Part shown: one piece after another, positions 27,724 to 36,722 of the stretch
Position numbering within the stretch: position 1 is the first letter of the stretch
How the letters are laid out: every line of letters begins with the position of its first letter
Source: Paraburkholderia hayleyella
GTDB lineage: Bacteria > Pseudomonadota > Gammaproteobacteria > Burkholderiales > Burkholderiaceae
Direction: 5' to 3'
Length of the DNA: 64,000 nt
Assembly: GCF_009455685.1 (NCBI RefSeq)
Contig: NZ_QPES01000001.1
Location: 2,728,001 to 2,792,000, forward strand
The notes under the pieces: model-generated
What the model was told of the DNA's origin: nothing
What the model saw: only the letters and a program-made list of their open reading frames with translations
Databases searched by the model: none
Program-made: the position numbers and the translations under genes

Positions 27724-28047
27724 TTACAGCGCGAGCCGCAGCACCGTGAAAACCACCATGCCAAAGACAATGGTTCCCAGCATGCTGCGCCGCCACACAT
27801 ACCAGCCCAGGCCCGCGAGCGTGGCATAAAACTCATGATTGGAAGGGGCGAACGACAAGCCGCCGGGTGTGGCCAGCACGTCAGGCAACACCACGGCCGC
27901 CAGCGCGGCGGCGGGCGCATAGCGCAGCATGCGCTGCACACGCGGCGGCAGCACCGTGCGCTCGCCGCCTAGCAAGAACAGTGCGCGCGTGAGCGCGGTG
28001 ACAAACGTCATGCCAAGTATGGCTAGCCAGATCTGGAGCGTGCTCAT
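27724..28047 (-). CDS. azlD: AzlD-family branched-chain amino acid exporter small subunit
   Basis: The 107-residue membrane protein has four hydrophobic segments: IWLAILGMTFVTALTRALFLL, a central APAAALAAVVLPDVLA, and two near the C-terminus. The MLRYAPAAALAAVVLPD stretch is the AzlD signature. It is the partner of AzlC, whose gene ends 40 bp upstream on the same strand. Together they form a predicted exporter of branched-chain amino acids, and the divergent neighbour is ilvE. Confidence 0.88.
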   Translation of the reverse strand: MSTLQIWLAILGMTFVTALTRALFLLGGERTVLPPRVQRMLRYAPAAALAAVVLPDVLATPGGLSFAPSNHEFYATLAGLGWYVWRRSMLGTIVFGMVVFTVLRLAL

Positions 28048-28087
28048 GGGGCGTCGGGCGTGTGCTGGCGAGATTAGCGAAGTGAAA

Positions 28088-28822
28088 TTAGCGAGATTGA
28101 CGAATGCGGCGCAAATCGGCGCGCTCCAGCATCAGGTCGGTGAGACTGCCCGCGACCAGCGCCGCCACCACCGCCAGCGGCAACGCCAGCCGGTACGGCA
28201 GCTCGAACGCCAGCAGCGCCACGACGCAGGCGACGGCCACCGCAACCAGCGTCGAGCGCGTTGCAATCGCGGACACCATGATCGGGATCAGCGCCAGCGT
28301 GCCAGCCAGCGCCAGGCCCCAGCTATCGGGAAAAAGACTGGCCAGAAAAATGCCCGCGACCGACGAAACCTGCCATGACAGCCAGCTCGCCGCCGCCATG
28401 CCCCAGAAATACGCTTCCTTGCCTGGCACCGGGCCGGTGGCGAAGTTTTTCTTCTGAAACAGCAAATAAATCACATCGCCATTGAAATAGCCGATCAGCA
28501 AGCGCCGCCAGAGTGGCAAGGTGGAAAAATGTGGCGCCAGCCCCGCGCTGAAAATCACGAAACGCAGGTTCACCATGGTTGCGGTCAGCAGAATGGTCCA
28601 GAGCGGCAGCTTCGCTGCCAGCAGGGGCAGCACGGCCAGTTGCGACGAGCCGGCGTAGACCAGCAACGACATCCCCAGCGACTGGGGCACCGTCAGCACC
28701 GATTTGCTCATCGCCATGCCGGTGACGAGACCCCAGGAGAAAATCGCCATCAGCGTCGGGGAATAAGCGCGCACGCCCTCACGGAAAGCACGGCGATCAA
28801 TATCAGACAGGTGGAACAACAT
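28088..28822 (-). CDS. azlC: AzlC-family branched-chain amino acid exporter large subunit
   Basis: The start at 28822 gives 244 residues beginning MLFHLSDIDRRAFREGVRAYSP, the usual AzlC N-terminus; the upstream extension is not conserved in character. Hydrophobic segments suggest six to eight membrane helices, with the AzlC pattern VYAGSSQLAVLPLLAA and NLRFVIFSAGLAPHF. It forms an exporter with AzlD. Divergence from ilvE, the branched-chain aminotransferase, supports a role in branched-chain amino acid homeostasis. Confidence 0.9.
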   Translation of the reverse strand: MLFHLSDIDRRAFREGVRAYSPTLMAIFSWGLVTGMAMSKSVLTVPQSLGMSLLVYAGSSQLAVLPLLAAKLPLWTILLTATMVNLRFVIFSAGLAPHFSTLPLWRRLLIGYFNGDVIYLLFQKKNFATGPVPGKEAYFWGMAAASWLSWQVSSVAGIFLASLFPDSWGLALAGTLALIPIMVSAIATRSTLVAVAVACVVALLAFELPYRLALPLAVVAALVAGSLTDLMLERADLRRIRQSR

Positions 28823-29239
28823 GAAGCAGACCGCCCCAGCACGAGCGCCGCAGCCAGCATACGGCGAGAAGACACACCAGTTTTTCCGCAGATCCCCTGG
28901 CGCAAATGGATTTTTGATATAGCAGGCGGCGGCGCCGATTATAGCGTCCAGAGGCTTCTGCCGTGTAGGCATGGCGGGCGGGGTGGCCAAGGCCGTGTCG
29001 AGGTTTCGCAGCCCGCTGGTGGAGGGCGGGCAAGACTGGCCAGGCCAGGATCATCCCCGGCAATCCCCGCTCAGCGGGCCCCGTTCAAGAGGCAAAAAGA
29101 CGTTAAAATGGCGCTTTTGCCGCTTGGTCGGCACACAGCCCCCCCGAATCACAAGGGTCCGCAAGGGCGGTCGGCAAGGTCCACCCCATTGTCCGAGCCT
29201 CACAAAACTGCAAAAACTGCACCCTGCCTGGAGAATCAC
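28823..29239. other. Divergent azlC/ilvE control region
   Basis: These 417 bp contain no gene I can support, although the ilvE frame is open through it. A possible -10 element TAAAAT at 29104-29109 lies 130 bp upstream of ilvE, but the spacing to a -35 candidate is poor. No obvious Lrp-type or leucine leader peptide was identified. Confidence 0.4.
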
Positions 29240-30163
29240 ATGTCAATGGCCGACCGCGACGGCAAAATCTGGATGGATGGCAAGCTCATCGACTGGCGCG
29301 ATGCCAACATCCACGTGCTCACCCACACGCTGCATTACGGCATGGGCGTTTTCGAAGGCGTGCGCGCCTATCAGGGCGCCGATGGCAGCACCGCCATCTT
29401 CCGTCTGAACGAACACACCAAACGCCTGCTCAACTCGGCGAAGATCTTCCAGATGGATGTGCCGTTCGATCACGAAACCCTCGCCGCCGCACAACTTGAA
29501 GTCGTGCGCGTCAACCAGCTCAAATCCTGCTATCTGCGTCCCATCATCTGGGTCGGCTCCGAAAAGCTCGGCGTTTCCGCCAAAGGCAATACGATCCACG
29601 TCGCCATCGCCGCCTGGCCATGGGGCGCCTATCTCGGCGACGAAGGCCTGAAAAAAGGCATCCGCGTGAAAACCTCGTCGTTCACGCGCCACCATGTCAA
29701 CGTGTCGATGGTCCGGGCGAAGGCCTCGGGCTGGTACGTGAACTCGATCCTCGCCAACCAGGAAGCCACCGCCGATGGCTACGACGAAGCCCTGCTGCTC
29801 GATGTCGATGGCTATGTCTCCGAAGGCTCTGGCGAAAACTTCTTCCTCGTCAACAACGGCAAGCTGTATACGCCCGATCTCGCTTCGTGCCTCGACGGCA
29901 TTACGCGCGACACCGTCATCACGCTGGCGCGCGCCGCAGGCATCGAAGTGATCGAAAAGCGCATCACCCGCGACGAGGTCTATACCGCCGACGAAGCCTT
30001 CTTCACGGGTACCGCAGCGGAAGTCACGCCGATCCGCGAACTCGATAACCGCACGATCGGCACAGGCTCGCGCGGCCCGGTCACCGAAAAACTGCAGGCA
30101 GAGTTCTTCGATATCGTGCAGGGCAAGAACCCGCAGTACGCGCACTGGCTAGCCAAAGTCTAG
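29240..30163 (+). CDS. ilvE: Branched-chain amino acid aminotransferase
   Basis: This PLP-dependent fold-type IV enzyme interconverts Leu, Ile and Val with their 2-oxo acids. It has 307 residues from the ATG at 29240, which has GGAG upstream. Motifs: HTLHYGMGVFEGVRAY, YLRPIIWVG, the Schiff-base Lys near residue 161 in MVRAKASGWYVNS, EALLLDVDGYVSEGSGENFF, GITRDTVI and TGTAAEVTPI. It is followed by a short zinc-finger gene and waaF on the same strand. Confidence 0.96.
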   Translation: MSMADRDGKIWMDGKLIDWRDANIHVLTHTLHYGMGVFEGVRAYQGADGSTAIFRLNEHTKRLLNSAKIFQMDVPFDHETLAAAQLEVVRVNQLKSCYLRPIIWVGSEKLGVSAKGNTIHVAIAAWPWGAYLGDEGLKKGIRVKTSSFTRHHVNVSMVRAKASGWYVNSILANQEATADGYDEALLLDVDGYVSEGSGENFFLVNNGKLYTPDLASCLDGITRDTVITLARAAGIEVIEKRITRDEVYTADEAFFTGTAAEVTPIRELDNRTIGTGSRGPVTEKLQAEFFDIVQGKNPQYAHWLAKV

Positions 30164-30182
30164 GCCCTGCCACGCCAGCTTC

Positions 30183-30230
30183 CCCGGGTTACAGCCCGGG
30201 TCACAGCCCGGGTCACAGCCCGGGTTACAG
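30183..30230. repeat. Four tandem 12-bp repeats after ilvE
   Basis: CCCGGGTTACAG, CCCGGGTCACAG, CCCGGGTCACAG and CCCGGGTTACAG follow head to tail, beginning 20 bp after the ilvE stop and ending 48 bp before the zinc-finger gene. Each unit contains the SmaI-type palindrome CCCGGG. Confidence 0.9.
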
Positions 30231-30278
30231 CCGCTACTCAGGCCACTCACAAACCCAGCTAGAAAAGAGAACCGTCTC

Positions 30279-30473
30279 ATGAGCGAAATCAAGGACATGC
30301 CGCTGGTCGAACTCGCGGCGCATGATCTGCCCGCGTATTGCCCGAACCCTTCCATGCCGCGCTGGAGCGCCCATCCACGGGTCTTCCTCGATATCGCGCA
30401 CGGCGAAGCGCGCTGCCCTTATTGCAGCACACGCTACAAGCTGCGTGATGGCGAAGTGGTCAAAGGCCATTAA
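30279..30473 (+). CDS. Small CHCC-type zinc-finger protein
   Basis: The 64-residue protein has a Cys-x-His-x-Cys-x2-Cys arrangement (YCPNPSMPRWSAHP, then GEARCPYCSTRYKL). This is the zf-CHCC pattern also found in the NDUFS6 subunit of complex I and in many proteobacterial small proteins. It is encoded between ilvE and waaF, as in other Burkholderiales. The function is unknown. A short purine-rich ribosome-binding site (AAAAGAGAA) precedes the ATG. Confidence 0.9.
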   Translation: MSEIKDMPLVELAAHDLPAYCPNPSMPRWSAHPRVFLDIAHGEARCPYCSTRYKLRDGEVVKGH

Positions 30474-30679
30474 CCAGAGCCCAGAGCCCGCGAAGCCAAA
30501 GTTCAGCACCCCGGCCTCCCAGAACCACTAAGTGCCGCGCGTTTGACGCCGGGCATCCGGCATCAAACGTCCAGGTTACACAGGCGGCCCCGGCATGGCG
30601 CCGCCCTTCTTCCCTGATAACCCACAATCGCCACGCGCGTTGCGCGCCGGGCGATCTTTCGACACCGGAACCCTATCTG

Positions 30680-31702
30680 ATGCGTCGCGCGCTGGTTATC
30701 GCACCAAACTGGATTGGTGACGCATTGATGGCGCAGCCGTTGCTCTCGCGCCTCGTCAAGCTGCATCCACGCCTCGTCATCGACGCGGTCGCGCCTACCT
30801 GGGTCGCGCCCGTGCTGGAACGCATGCCAGAGATCCACGACGTCTACGCCACTAACCTCGCGCACGGCAAATTGCAAATGCTGCGGCGCTGGCAGTTGGC
30901 CAGCGATTTACGCGACGTCGGCTACGATGCCGCCTATGTGCTGCCGAATTCTTTGAAATCCGCGTTGATCCCGTGGCTCGCGGCCATCCCGCTACGTATC
31001 GGCTATACCGGCGAACACCGCTACGGCCTGCTCAACGTGCGGCACGCCAATCCGCGCCGTGACGTGCGCACGCCGATGGTCGAACACTATGCCGCGCTCG
31101 CCTACGCGCCTGGCGCCAAGGCACCGGCCGAGCTGGCGCAACCGCATCTCGAAACCGACCTGAACGAAGCGGCGCGCGTCTGCACCCGTTTCAATCTTGA
31201 TACGCGGGTACCACTGCTGGTATTTTGCCCCGGTGCAGAATACGGCTCCGCCAAACGCTGGCCGCCCGAGCATTTCGCCGCGCTGGCGCAGATGGTGAGC
31301 CATTCGTTTCCGTATATGCAGATCATCGCGCTCGGTTCGGCGAAAGACAGCGCGCTGGCACAAACCATTGCCGAACGCGCGCCGAACGTGCGCAACCTGT
31401 GCGGCCAAACCGCACTAGGCGAGGCCTGTGCGCTGATCGCCCGGGCCAATGCGGTGGTCACCAATGATTCCGGCCTGATGCACGTCGCCGCCGCACTCCG
31501 GCGGCCCCTTGTGGCAATCTATGGCTCGACCGATCCACGTCACACCCCGCCCCTCTCCGAATGGGCAAAGGTACAATGGCTCCACCTTGAATGCAGTCCC
31601 TGTTTTGCCCGCGAATGCCCGCTCGGCCATTTGAACTGCCTGCGGCAACTCAGTGCCGAACAGGTCTTCGGCGATCTGCGCGGCATGCTGCTGCACCGCT
31701 AG
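30680..31702 (+). CDS. waaF: ADP-heptose:LPS heptosyltransferase II
   Basis: This GT9 glycosyltransferase adds the second heptose to the LPS inner core at the inner face of the cytoplasmic membrane. The 340 residues begin MRRALVIAPNWIGDALMAQPLL, the conserved acceptor-side N-terminus. They also contain FCPGAEYGSAKRWPPEHFAAL, VVTNDSGLMHVAAAL and YGSTDPRHTPPLS, the ADP-heptose binding motifs. Cys-rich SPCFARECPLGHLNC near the end is typical of WaaF. It lies between the zinc-finger and NTF2-like genes. Confidence 0.96.
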   Translation: MRRALVIAPNWIGDALMAQPLLSRLVKLHPRLVIDAVAPTWVAPVLERMPEIHDVYATNLAHGKLQMLRRWQLASDLRDVGYDAAYVLPNSLKSALIPWLAAIPLRIGYTGEHRYGLLNVRHANPRRDVRTPMVEHYAALAYAPGAKAPAELAQPHLETDLNEAARVCTRFNLDTRVPLLVFCPGAEYGSAKRWPPEHFAALAQMVSHSFPYMQIIALGSAKDSALAQTIAERAPNVRNLCGQTALGEACALIARANAVVTNDSGLMHVAAALRRPLVAIYGSTDPRHTPPLSEWAKVQWLHLECSPCFARECPLGHLNCLRQLSAEQVFGDLRGMLLHR

Positions 31703-31843
31703 CCGCCCTGGTTGTTCCCACGCTCCATTCGTTCCATCACACGATAGCAGCCAGAACGAGCGGAGCCTGTGCCCCTCCCTTGCACCGGCGCACGGGCTAC
31801 CGCCTTGCAACCCCGCGCACTGCGCACACGAGACAAACCTGAC

Positions 31844-32290
31844 ATGCCACGTTTCGCCCATATTTTCGAAGCTGCCGCAGATACCCTCCACGCCTGGTAT
31901 CAGGCCATCGCTGAAGCCAATATCGAACGCTTGATGGAACTGTGGATCGACGAAGAATTCGCCAGTTTTATTTGTGCCAATGGCGAACACCTGCACGGAC
32001 TCGACCATATTCGTGCCGGGCTGCAAGTTCATCTCGAAACCATGCCCATCAACATCGAGCCCCTCGATATTCGCGTGTACGACAGCCTCGGCACCGTGGT
32101 GTACGCGATTGTGGAAGCGCAAAGCACGCCCGGCCAAAACAGCACTCCCACGATGGTTTTCAGCACCTATGTCATGGTCCAGGAGCGCGGCGAATGGCGC
32201 ATCGCGCATGTTCATTCGAGCCTCATGCCCGCCGCCACAGCCAGCCAGTTCGCACTGCAATTGCGCCGTGGCCAGGGCGTCTTGCACTGA
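31844..32290 (+). CDS. NTF2-like (SnoaL-type fold) protein
   Basis: The 148-residue protein has the cone-shaped NTF2-like pattern: an N-terminal helix (ADTLHAWYQAIAEANIERLMELW), then FASFICANGEHLHGLDHIRAGL, and a final strand pair (FSTYVMVQERGEWRIAHVHSSLMP). These folds serve as small enzymes or binding proteins. No catalytic residues can be assigned here. The start at 31844 fits the fold; an upstream in-frame ATG adds a low-complexity tail. It is probably co-transcribed with the hydrolase that follows. Confidence 0.82.
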   Translation: MPRFAHIFEAAADTLHAWYQAIAEANIERLMELWIDEEFASFICANGEHLHGLDHIRAGLQVHLETMPINIEPLDIRVYDSLGTVVYAIVEAQSTPGQNSTPTMVFSTYVMVQERGEWRIAHVHSSLMPAATASQFALQLRRGQGVLH

Positions 32291-32397
32291 GCGCCCGCCG
32301 TTGGCTCAGCAACGCGCCGGCACGCTTTTCCTCCCCGTTAGCGACCATGCGCACTTCATCTCGCACCGTGACATCTGCCGCTTCTGCAAATGCAAGC

Positions 32398-33417
32398 ATG
32401 ACGTCCGGACACGCTGAGCCGCAGGTGACGCCGTATCGCGCGCCCTTGTGGCTACCCAGCAGCCATCTCCAGACCATCATTCCCGCACTGCTCGCGCACC
32501 GGCCCGAAGTCGCCTACGAACGCGAGCGCTGGGATACCCCCGATGGCGATTTCATCGAACTCGACTGGCTTGCCCCCCATGCAGGCAAGCCCCACGCACA
32601 GGGAGCAAACACGCCACCAACACCGCTATTTGTGCTGTTTCATGGGCTGGAAGGCGGCTCGGCTTCGCACTATGCGCATGTGCTGATGGCCGCGGCCCGT
32701 GCGCGGGGCTGGCATGGCGTCGTGCCGCACTTTCGCAGTTGCAGCGGGCCGCTTAACCTGTTGCCGCGGTTTTATCACCTTGCCGACAGCAATGAAGTCG
32801 AATGGATTTTGCAGCGGCTGCGCGAGCGCCATCGCGGGCCCATCGTGGTGGCAGGCGTCTCGCTCGGCGGCAACGTGCTGCTGCGCTGGCTCGGCGAACG
32901 CCGCGACGACGCCACATTCATCGCCGCGGCCGCCGCCATTTCCGCGCCGCTCGACGTTCATGCCGGTGGCCGTGTGCTAGCCCAGGGGCTCGGCATGATC
33001 TACACCCGCAATTTTTTGAAAACACTCAAACGCAAAGCACAGCAAAAGCTCACGCAATACCCTGGCCTTTTCGACCGTGAAGCGATGCTCGCCAGCCGCA
33101 CGATGTACGAATTCGACAATGTCGTCACCGCGCCGCTGCATGGTTTTCGCAATACCGATGATTACTGGAGCCGCGCCACTACCCGCCCCCTGCTGTCGCA
33201 AATCACCGTCCCTACGCTGGTACTCAACGCGCGTAACGACCCGTTCCTGCCCAGCACGGCGCTGCCAACGTCCGCCGAAGTCGCCACAGCCGTCGAACTC
33301 GATCAGCCCATGCACGGCGGCCACGTCGGGTTCATGACGGGGCCGTTTCCAGGACGTATCGACTGGCTCGCACAACGCGTGCTGGGCTATCTGGCACCGT
33401 TCGCGCACCATGGATGA
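32398..33417 (+). CDS. YheT-type alpha/beta hydrolase
   Basis: This belongs to the UPF0017/YheT (ABHD1/ABHD3-like) group of alpha/beta hydrolases: LPSSHLQTIIPAL near the N-terminus, FHGLEGGSASHYA (oxyanion region), nucleophile Ser in AGVSLGGNVLL, acid Asp in LNARNDPFLP, and His in MHGGHVGF. The length from 32398 is 339 residues; an in-frame ATG at 32347 would add 17 residues, and neither has a good ribosome-binding site. Its last 8 bases overlap the next gene. The ester substrate is unknown. Confidence 0.9.
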   Translation: MTSGHAEPQVTPYRAPLWLPSSHLQTIIPALLAHRPEVAYERERWDTPDGDFIELDWLAPHAGKPHAQGANTPPTPLFVLFHGLEGGSASHYAHVLMAAARARGWHGVVPHFRSCSGPLNLLPRFYHLADSNEVEWILQRLRERHRGPIVVAGVSLGGNVLLRWLGERRDDATFIAAAAAISAPLDVHAGGRVLAQGLGMIYTRNFLKTLKRKAQQKLTQYPGLFDREAMLASRTMYEFDNVVTAPLHGFRNTDDYWSRATTRPLLSQITVPTLVLNARNDPFLPSTALPTSAEVATAVELDQPMHGGHVGFMTGPFPGRIDWLAQRVLGYLAPFAHHG

Positions 33418-34012
33418 AATCGTCCGCGAGGCGCTCGTCAAATGGCCCAATGTGCCCGCTTGTACCGGCTGGCTGCTGCTGGACCGGCGCGGCCAGTGGC
33501 GCATGCGCGATGCAGCGGCCCAGGCCAATGGCACGGCAGGCGAGGTGATTCGCCATGCCGCACTGCTTGGCTTCATCAACCGTAATTACGATTGCGATAC
33601 GCAGGGGCAATGGTTTTTTCAGAATGGACCGCAACGCGTCTATGTCGAGCTGGCCTATACGCCGTGGATCGTGCGCCTTGGCGCCGAAGCAGAGAGCGGC
33701 GCGCTCACGCTAACCGATCAGGCGGGCCAGACCTTCGAGCCCGCTCTCGGGCTGATCGACGAAGAAGGCAGCGTGCTCTTTGCCACTCACGCCGCCACGC
33801 CTCATTCACCCCGTATCGCCTTGCTGCACGATCACGATCTCGGGCTATTCGCCAGCCACGCAACGCTGGCCGACGACGGACAAAGCGGCGCGTTTCACTG
33901 GCGGAGCACGCACACGCTCACGCTTGAAAATATCGCGCGCGCCCAGGTCGCGCGCCGGTTCGGTTTCGTCGCCAGCCCTGCCGCCCTGGCCGCGCCGCCG
34001 TCCGGCCTTTGA
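33410..34012 (+). CDS. Conserved hypothetical protein (DUF2946-like)
   Basis: The 200-residue protein starts MDEIVREALVKWPNVPACTGWL and contains FFQNGPQRVYVELAYTPWIVRL, a pattern I recall from a Burkholderiales family annotated DUF2946; that label is from memory. There is no signal peptide or clear membrane segment. It overlaps the preceding hydrolase by 8 bp, so translation is probably coupled. The C-terminal half looks like a beta-rich domain (LTDQAGQTFEPALGLIDEEG, then LLHDHDLGLFASHA). No function is known to me. Confidence 0.8.
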   Translation: MDEIVREALVKWPNVPACTGWLLLDRRGQWRMRDAAAQANGTAGEVIRHAALLGFINRNYDCDTQGQWFFQNGPQRVYVELAYTPWIVRLGAEAESGALTLTDQAGQTFEPALGLIDEEGSVLFATHAATPHSPRIALLHDHDLGLFASHATLADDGQSGAFHWRSTHTLTLENIARAQVARRFGFVASPAALAAPPSGL

Positions 34013-34071
34013 CATCGTCCGCCAACGGCTGCCAACAACCACCAACAGCCACTAGCACCAACCGTGCGCGG

Positions 34072-35775
34072 CTAACGTCCGGCTTTTTCGTCATCGCGTT
34101 CTTCCTGGTAACGCGCTTCTAAATCATGCAAGCGGGCATTGATTGTCGACAACTTGTAGAAGTCGGTCTGCCCGCTATCCTGCGCCTGCCGCAACTGGCG
34201 AATCGCCGAAGGCCACGCGCCTTCCAGCACGAATTTCTCCGCCAGCGCACGATGCTGCGTGAGCATGTCCCCGGTACTCGCCGAGGCCTGCGCCAGATAA
34301 CGCCACCACATCGGTTGCTGCGGATCGGCCCGGGTTGCCTGCTCCGCGAGCGCCTCGGCCTCGGCGAAACGACGCGCGCCCAACAGCGTTTGCAAGTGAA
34401 TCTCCAGCGCCGCATGAGACCCCGGCCAGCGCGTTTGCGCCAGCGCGGCAAGCCGCCTTGCATCGTCATTACGCCCCGCACGCCGCGCGATATCGGCGGC
34501 CAGCACATCCAGGCTGGGAGACCCCGGCGCGGCATGATCCGGCGTGGCCTGCTGGAGCGTAAAAGCATGCTGCGCCGCCGCCAGCGACACGGCGGCCTCG
34601 TCATAGCGTTCCAGCAGCATCTGCGCGAGCGCGATGCCGTATTCATTCGCCGCGACGTTCAGCGCAGTACGCTCACTGATTTCGCTGCGCAAGCGCGATG
34701 CGACCTCCATATACGCCCCGCGCGAACGCTCCTGCAACACCCGCACGCGAGCCCGCACGAAACCGTACTCCGTCGCCTGACGCGGCTGCCGGTACGGCGC
34801 CCGACGCGCGCGATCATCGATGTCGGCGATGCGCTCGCCCGTCAGCGGATGCGTGCGGACATAGGACGGCACCGCCGCCTCTCCCATCGCGGAATGATCG
34901 AGCTGGCGAAAAAACATCACCATGCCATAGGGATCGTAGCCAGCGCCCGCCAGCATCTGGAACCCGATCCGGTCCGCCTCATGCTCCGCGGCACGGGAGA
35001 AGCGCAACTGGTTATCCACCGCATACGCCTGGCTACCCAGCGCAATCGCGCTGCCCAAATCGCCACTACGCGCCACGACCCCGGCCAGCACCCCCAGCAA
35101 GACGCCCGCCAGCGCGGCATAACTGTTGCGCTCGCCGAGCGCCATCATGCGTGCGATATGACGCTGCAACACATGCCCCATCTCATGCCCGATCACCGAG
35201 GCCAGTTCGGACTCTGTCCGTGTCGCCACGATCAAGCCCGTATTCACGCCAATAAAGCCTCCAGGCAGCGAGAACGCGTTGATTTGTGCATCGCGCAGGG
35301 CAAAGAGAGAGAAATCCGGACGATAAGCGCCAATGTATTGCGTACTCGCCGCAGCAGCGAGCTTCGCCGCGACGGAATTTAGATAGTCGCGTATCAGCCA
35401 GTCATCGAGATAATCGGGATCGCGCCACACGTCGCGCATCATCCGCAGGCCGAGCTTGCGCTCAGCCTGCGGCGTGAGCGTTCCACCTGAGCCATCGCCG
35501 AGATCAGGCAGTTGTGGCATCGGCGCTGAGGCGCGCCACCCTTCTGCATCGCCATTCAGGCGACTTTGCGCGCCACCATACGTGCCGAATACGCCTTGCG
35601 CGATCGGCCGTGGTACGTGGGGCGTGGGATCGGCGGCTAAAGACGCATCCGGTGCCGCTGCAGGCATGCTGGCTGGTGCAGCGCCAGCCGCGTAAGCGGC
35701 GCGCTGGGCCAGGGCATGAGGCGGGACCGCGAGCGTTGTGACCAGGCATACGGCAAGAAGACGTTTTGAACACAT
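34072..35775 (-). CDS. bepA: Periplasmic M48 metalloprotease with TPR domain (BepA/YfgC family)
   Basis: BepA-type proteases assist or degrade stalled outer-membrane proteins such as LptD. The start at 35775 gives 567 residues with a signal peptide (LLAVCLVTTLAVPPHALAQ). The zinc motif HEMGH is at residues about 197-201, with a third ligand Glu in AEHEADRIG; SLPGGFIGVNTGLI just before is typical. The C-terminal 200 residues form TPR-like helices (ALAQTRWPGSHAALEIHL and others). The gene is divergent from moaC across 106 bp. It is longer than the E. coli protein (about 490 residues) owing to an N-terminal Ala/Pro-rich stretch. Confidence 0.93.
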   Translation of the reverse strand: MCSKRLLAVCLVTTLAVPPHALAQRAAYAAGAAPASMPAAAPDASLAADPTPHVPRPIAQGVFGTYGGAQSRLNGDAEGWRASAPMPQLPDLGDGSGGTLTPQAERKLGLRMMRDVWRDPDYLDDWLIRDYLNSVAAKLAAAASTQYIGAYRPDFSLFALRDAQINAFSLPGGFIGVNTGLIVATRTESELASVIGHEMGHVLQRHIARMMALGERNSYAALAGVLLGVLAGVVARSGDLGSAIALGSQAYAVDNQLRFSRAAEHEADRIGFQMLAGAGYDPYGMVMFFRQLDHSAMGEAAVPSYVRTHPLTGERIADIDDRARRAPYRQPRQATEYGFVRARVRVLQERSRGAYMEVASRLRSEISERTALNVAANEYGIALAQMLLERYDEAAVSLAAAQHAFTLQQATPDHAAPGSPSLDVLAADIARRAGRNDDARRLAALAQTRWPGSHAALEIHLQTLLGARRFAEAEALAEQATRADPQQPMWWRYLAQASASTGDMLTQHRALAEKFVLEGAWPSAIRQLRQAQDSGQTDFYKLSTINARLHDLEARYQEERDDEKAGR

Positions 35776-35881
35776 CGCGGCAAAGGGTTGCGGCACCAAA
35801 GGAAGCCTGGCGTCTGGCGCGCCAGACCATGAATCAAGCAAGGGCGCTGCTATGATAAGCCCCCTCTTACGGAGCGCGAAC

Positions 35882-36364
35882 ATGTCTGAACTCACCCATT
35901 TCGATGCCACGGGCCAGGCGCATATGGTGGACGTCGGCGGCAAGGCAGAAACGAAACGCATCGCGCTGGCGCGCGGCTCGATCCGCATGCTGCCGCAAAC
36001 GCTGGCCTTGATCCGCCGCGGCGATGCGAAAAAAGGCGATGTGATCGGCATCGCGCGCATCGCGGCGATCCAGGGCGCAAAACGCACCGCCGAACTGATT
36101 CCACTGTGTCATCCGCTTGCGCTGACACGGGTCACGGCCAGTTTCGAACTCGATGAGGGCTTGCCAGGTGTGCATTGCACCGTACAAGCCGAAACGCTCG
36201 GACGCACGGGCGTTGAGATGGAAGCGCTAACTGCGGTTCAGGTCGCGCTGCTCACCGTGTATGACATGTGCAAGGCCGTGGATCGGGGGATGACTATCAC
36301 AGAGGTGAAGGTGCTGGAAAAGCACGGGGGGAAATCGGGGGATTGGGTGGCGGGGGAGGGATAA
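35882..36364 (+). CDS. moaC: Cyclic pyranopterin monophosphate synthase
   Basis: MoaC acts after MoaA in molybdenum cofactor synthesis, forming cyclic pyranopterin monophosphate. The 160 residues contain MVDVGGKAETKRIA, GDVIGIARIAAIQGAKRTAELIPLCHPL with the active-site His/Lys region, TGVEMEALTAVQVALLTVYDMCKAVDR, and VLEKHGGKSG. A GGAG site lies before the ATG at 35882. No other moa genes are in the window. It marks the last clearly core gene before the cat/iac region. Confidence 0.97.
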   Translation: MSELTHFDATGQAHMVDVGGKAETKRIALARGSIRMLPQTLALIRRGDAKKGDVIGIARIAAIQGAKRTAELIPLCHPLALTRVTASFELDEGLPGVHCTVQAETLGRTGVEMEALTAVQVALLTVYDMCKAVDRGMTITEVKVLEKHGGKSGDWVAGEG

Positions 36365-36722
36365 ACAACCCAGCCTAGAGCGATAGCAATCACGCTAACC
36401 ATATCGAAAATCTCTGGCTTGAATTGAACGATGTGTTTTTTGAAAAATTCGAGAAAATTGCCAATTTTACTATCGTGACTAAAACAAAAATGAAAGCGCT
36501 TGGTATCGCCATGGAATAACGGCTGGATCATCGGCCTCGACAGCAATTTAAAACCAGCGCGCTATATGGCGCGCGCTGGCATTTCAATCGTGGTCGTGGG
36601 TTACGTCGATATAAATGCGGGATCAATACCCGTCGCGGTGCAATCGGCCAGATCGAGATCCAAAGCGTTATTGGCTTATCGCTTTCCGTGGATCTCGATC
36701 GTTTGCAACACAATCGCTACAG
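36365..36722. other. AT-rich spacer between moaC and catA
   Basis: These 358 bp have no gene I can support. Bases 36365-36550 are clearly AT-richer than the flanks. A 9-bp dyad CCAGCGCGC/GCGCGCTGG at 36554-36562 and 36571-36579 may act as terminator or boundary element. A minus-strand frame covers much of it but reads into moaC antisense and shows no family resemblance. It could be the worn left edge of an inserted catabolic segment. Confidence 0.5.

Noticed and set aside
36238..36546. A 102-codon minus-strand frame across the end of moaC and the AT-rich spacer
   Set aside because: Half of it is antisense to moaC. The remainder has no recognisable domain or start signal.
36365..36722. A transposase or integrase remnant at the left edge of the cat-iac segment
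   Set aside because: Conceptual translation in all frames gave no DDE, tyrosine recombinase or IS-like motif, and no terminal inverted repeats were seen. Only the base composition is unusual.
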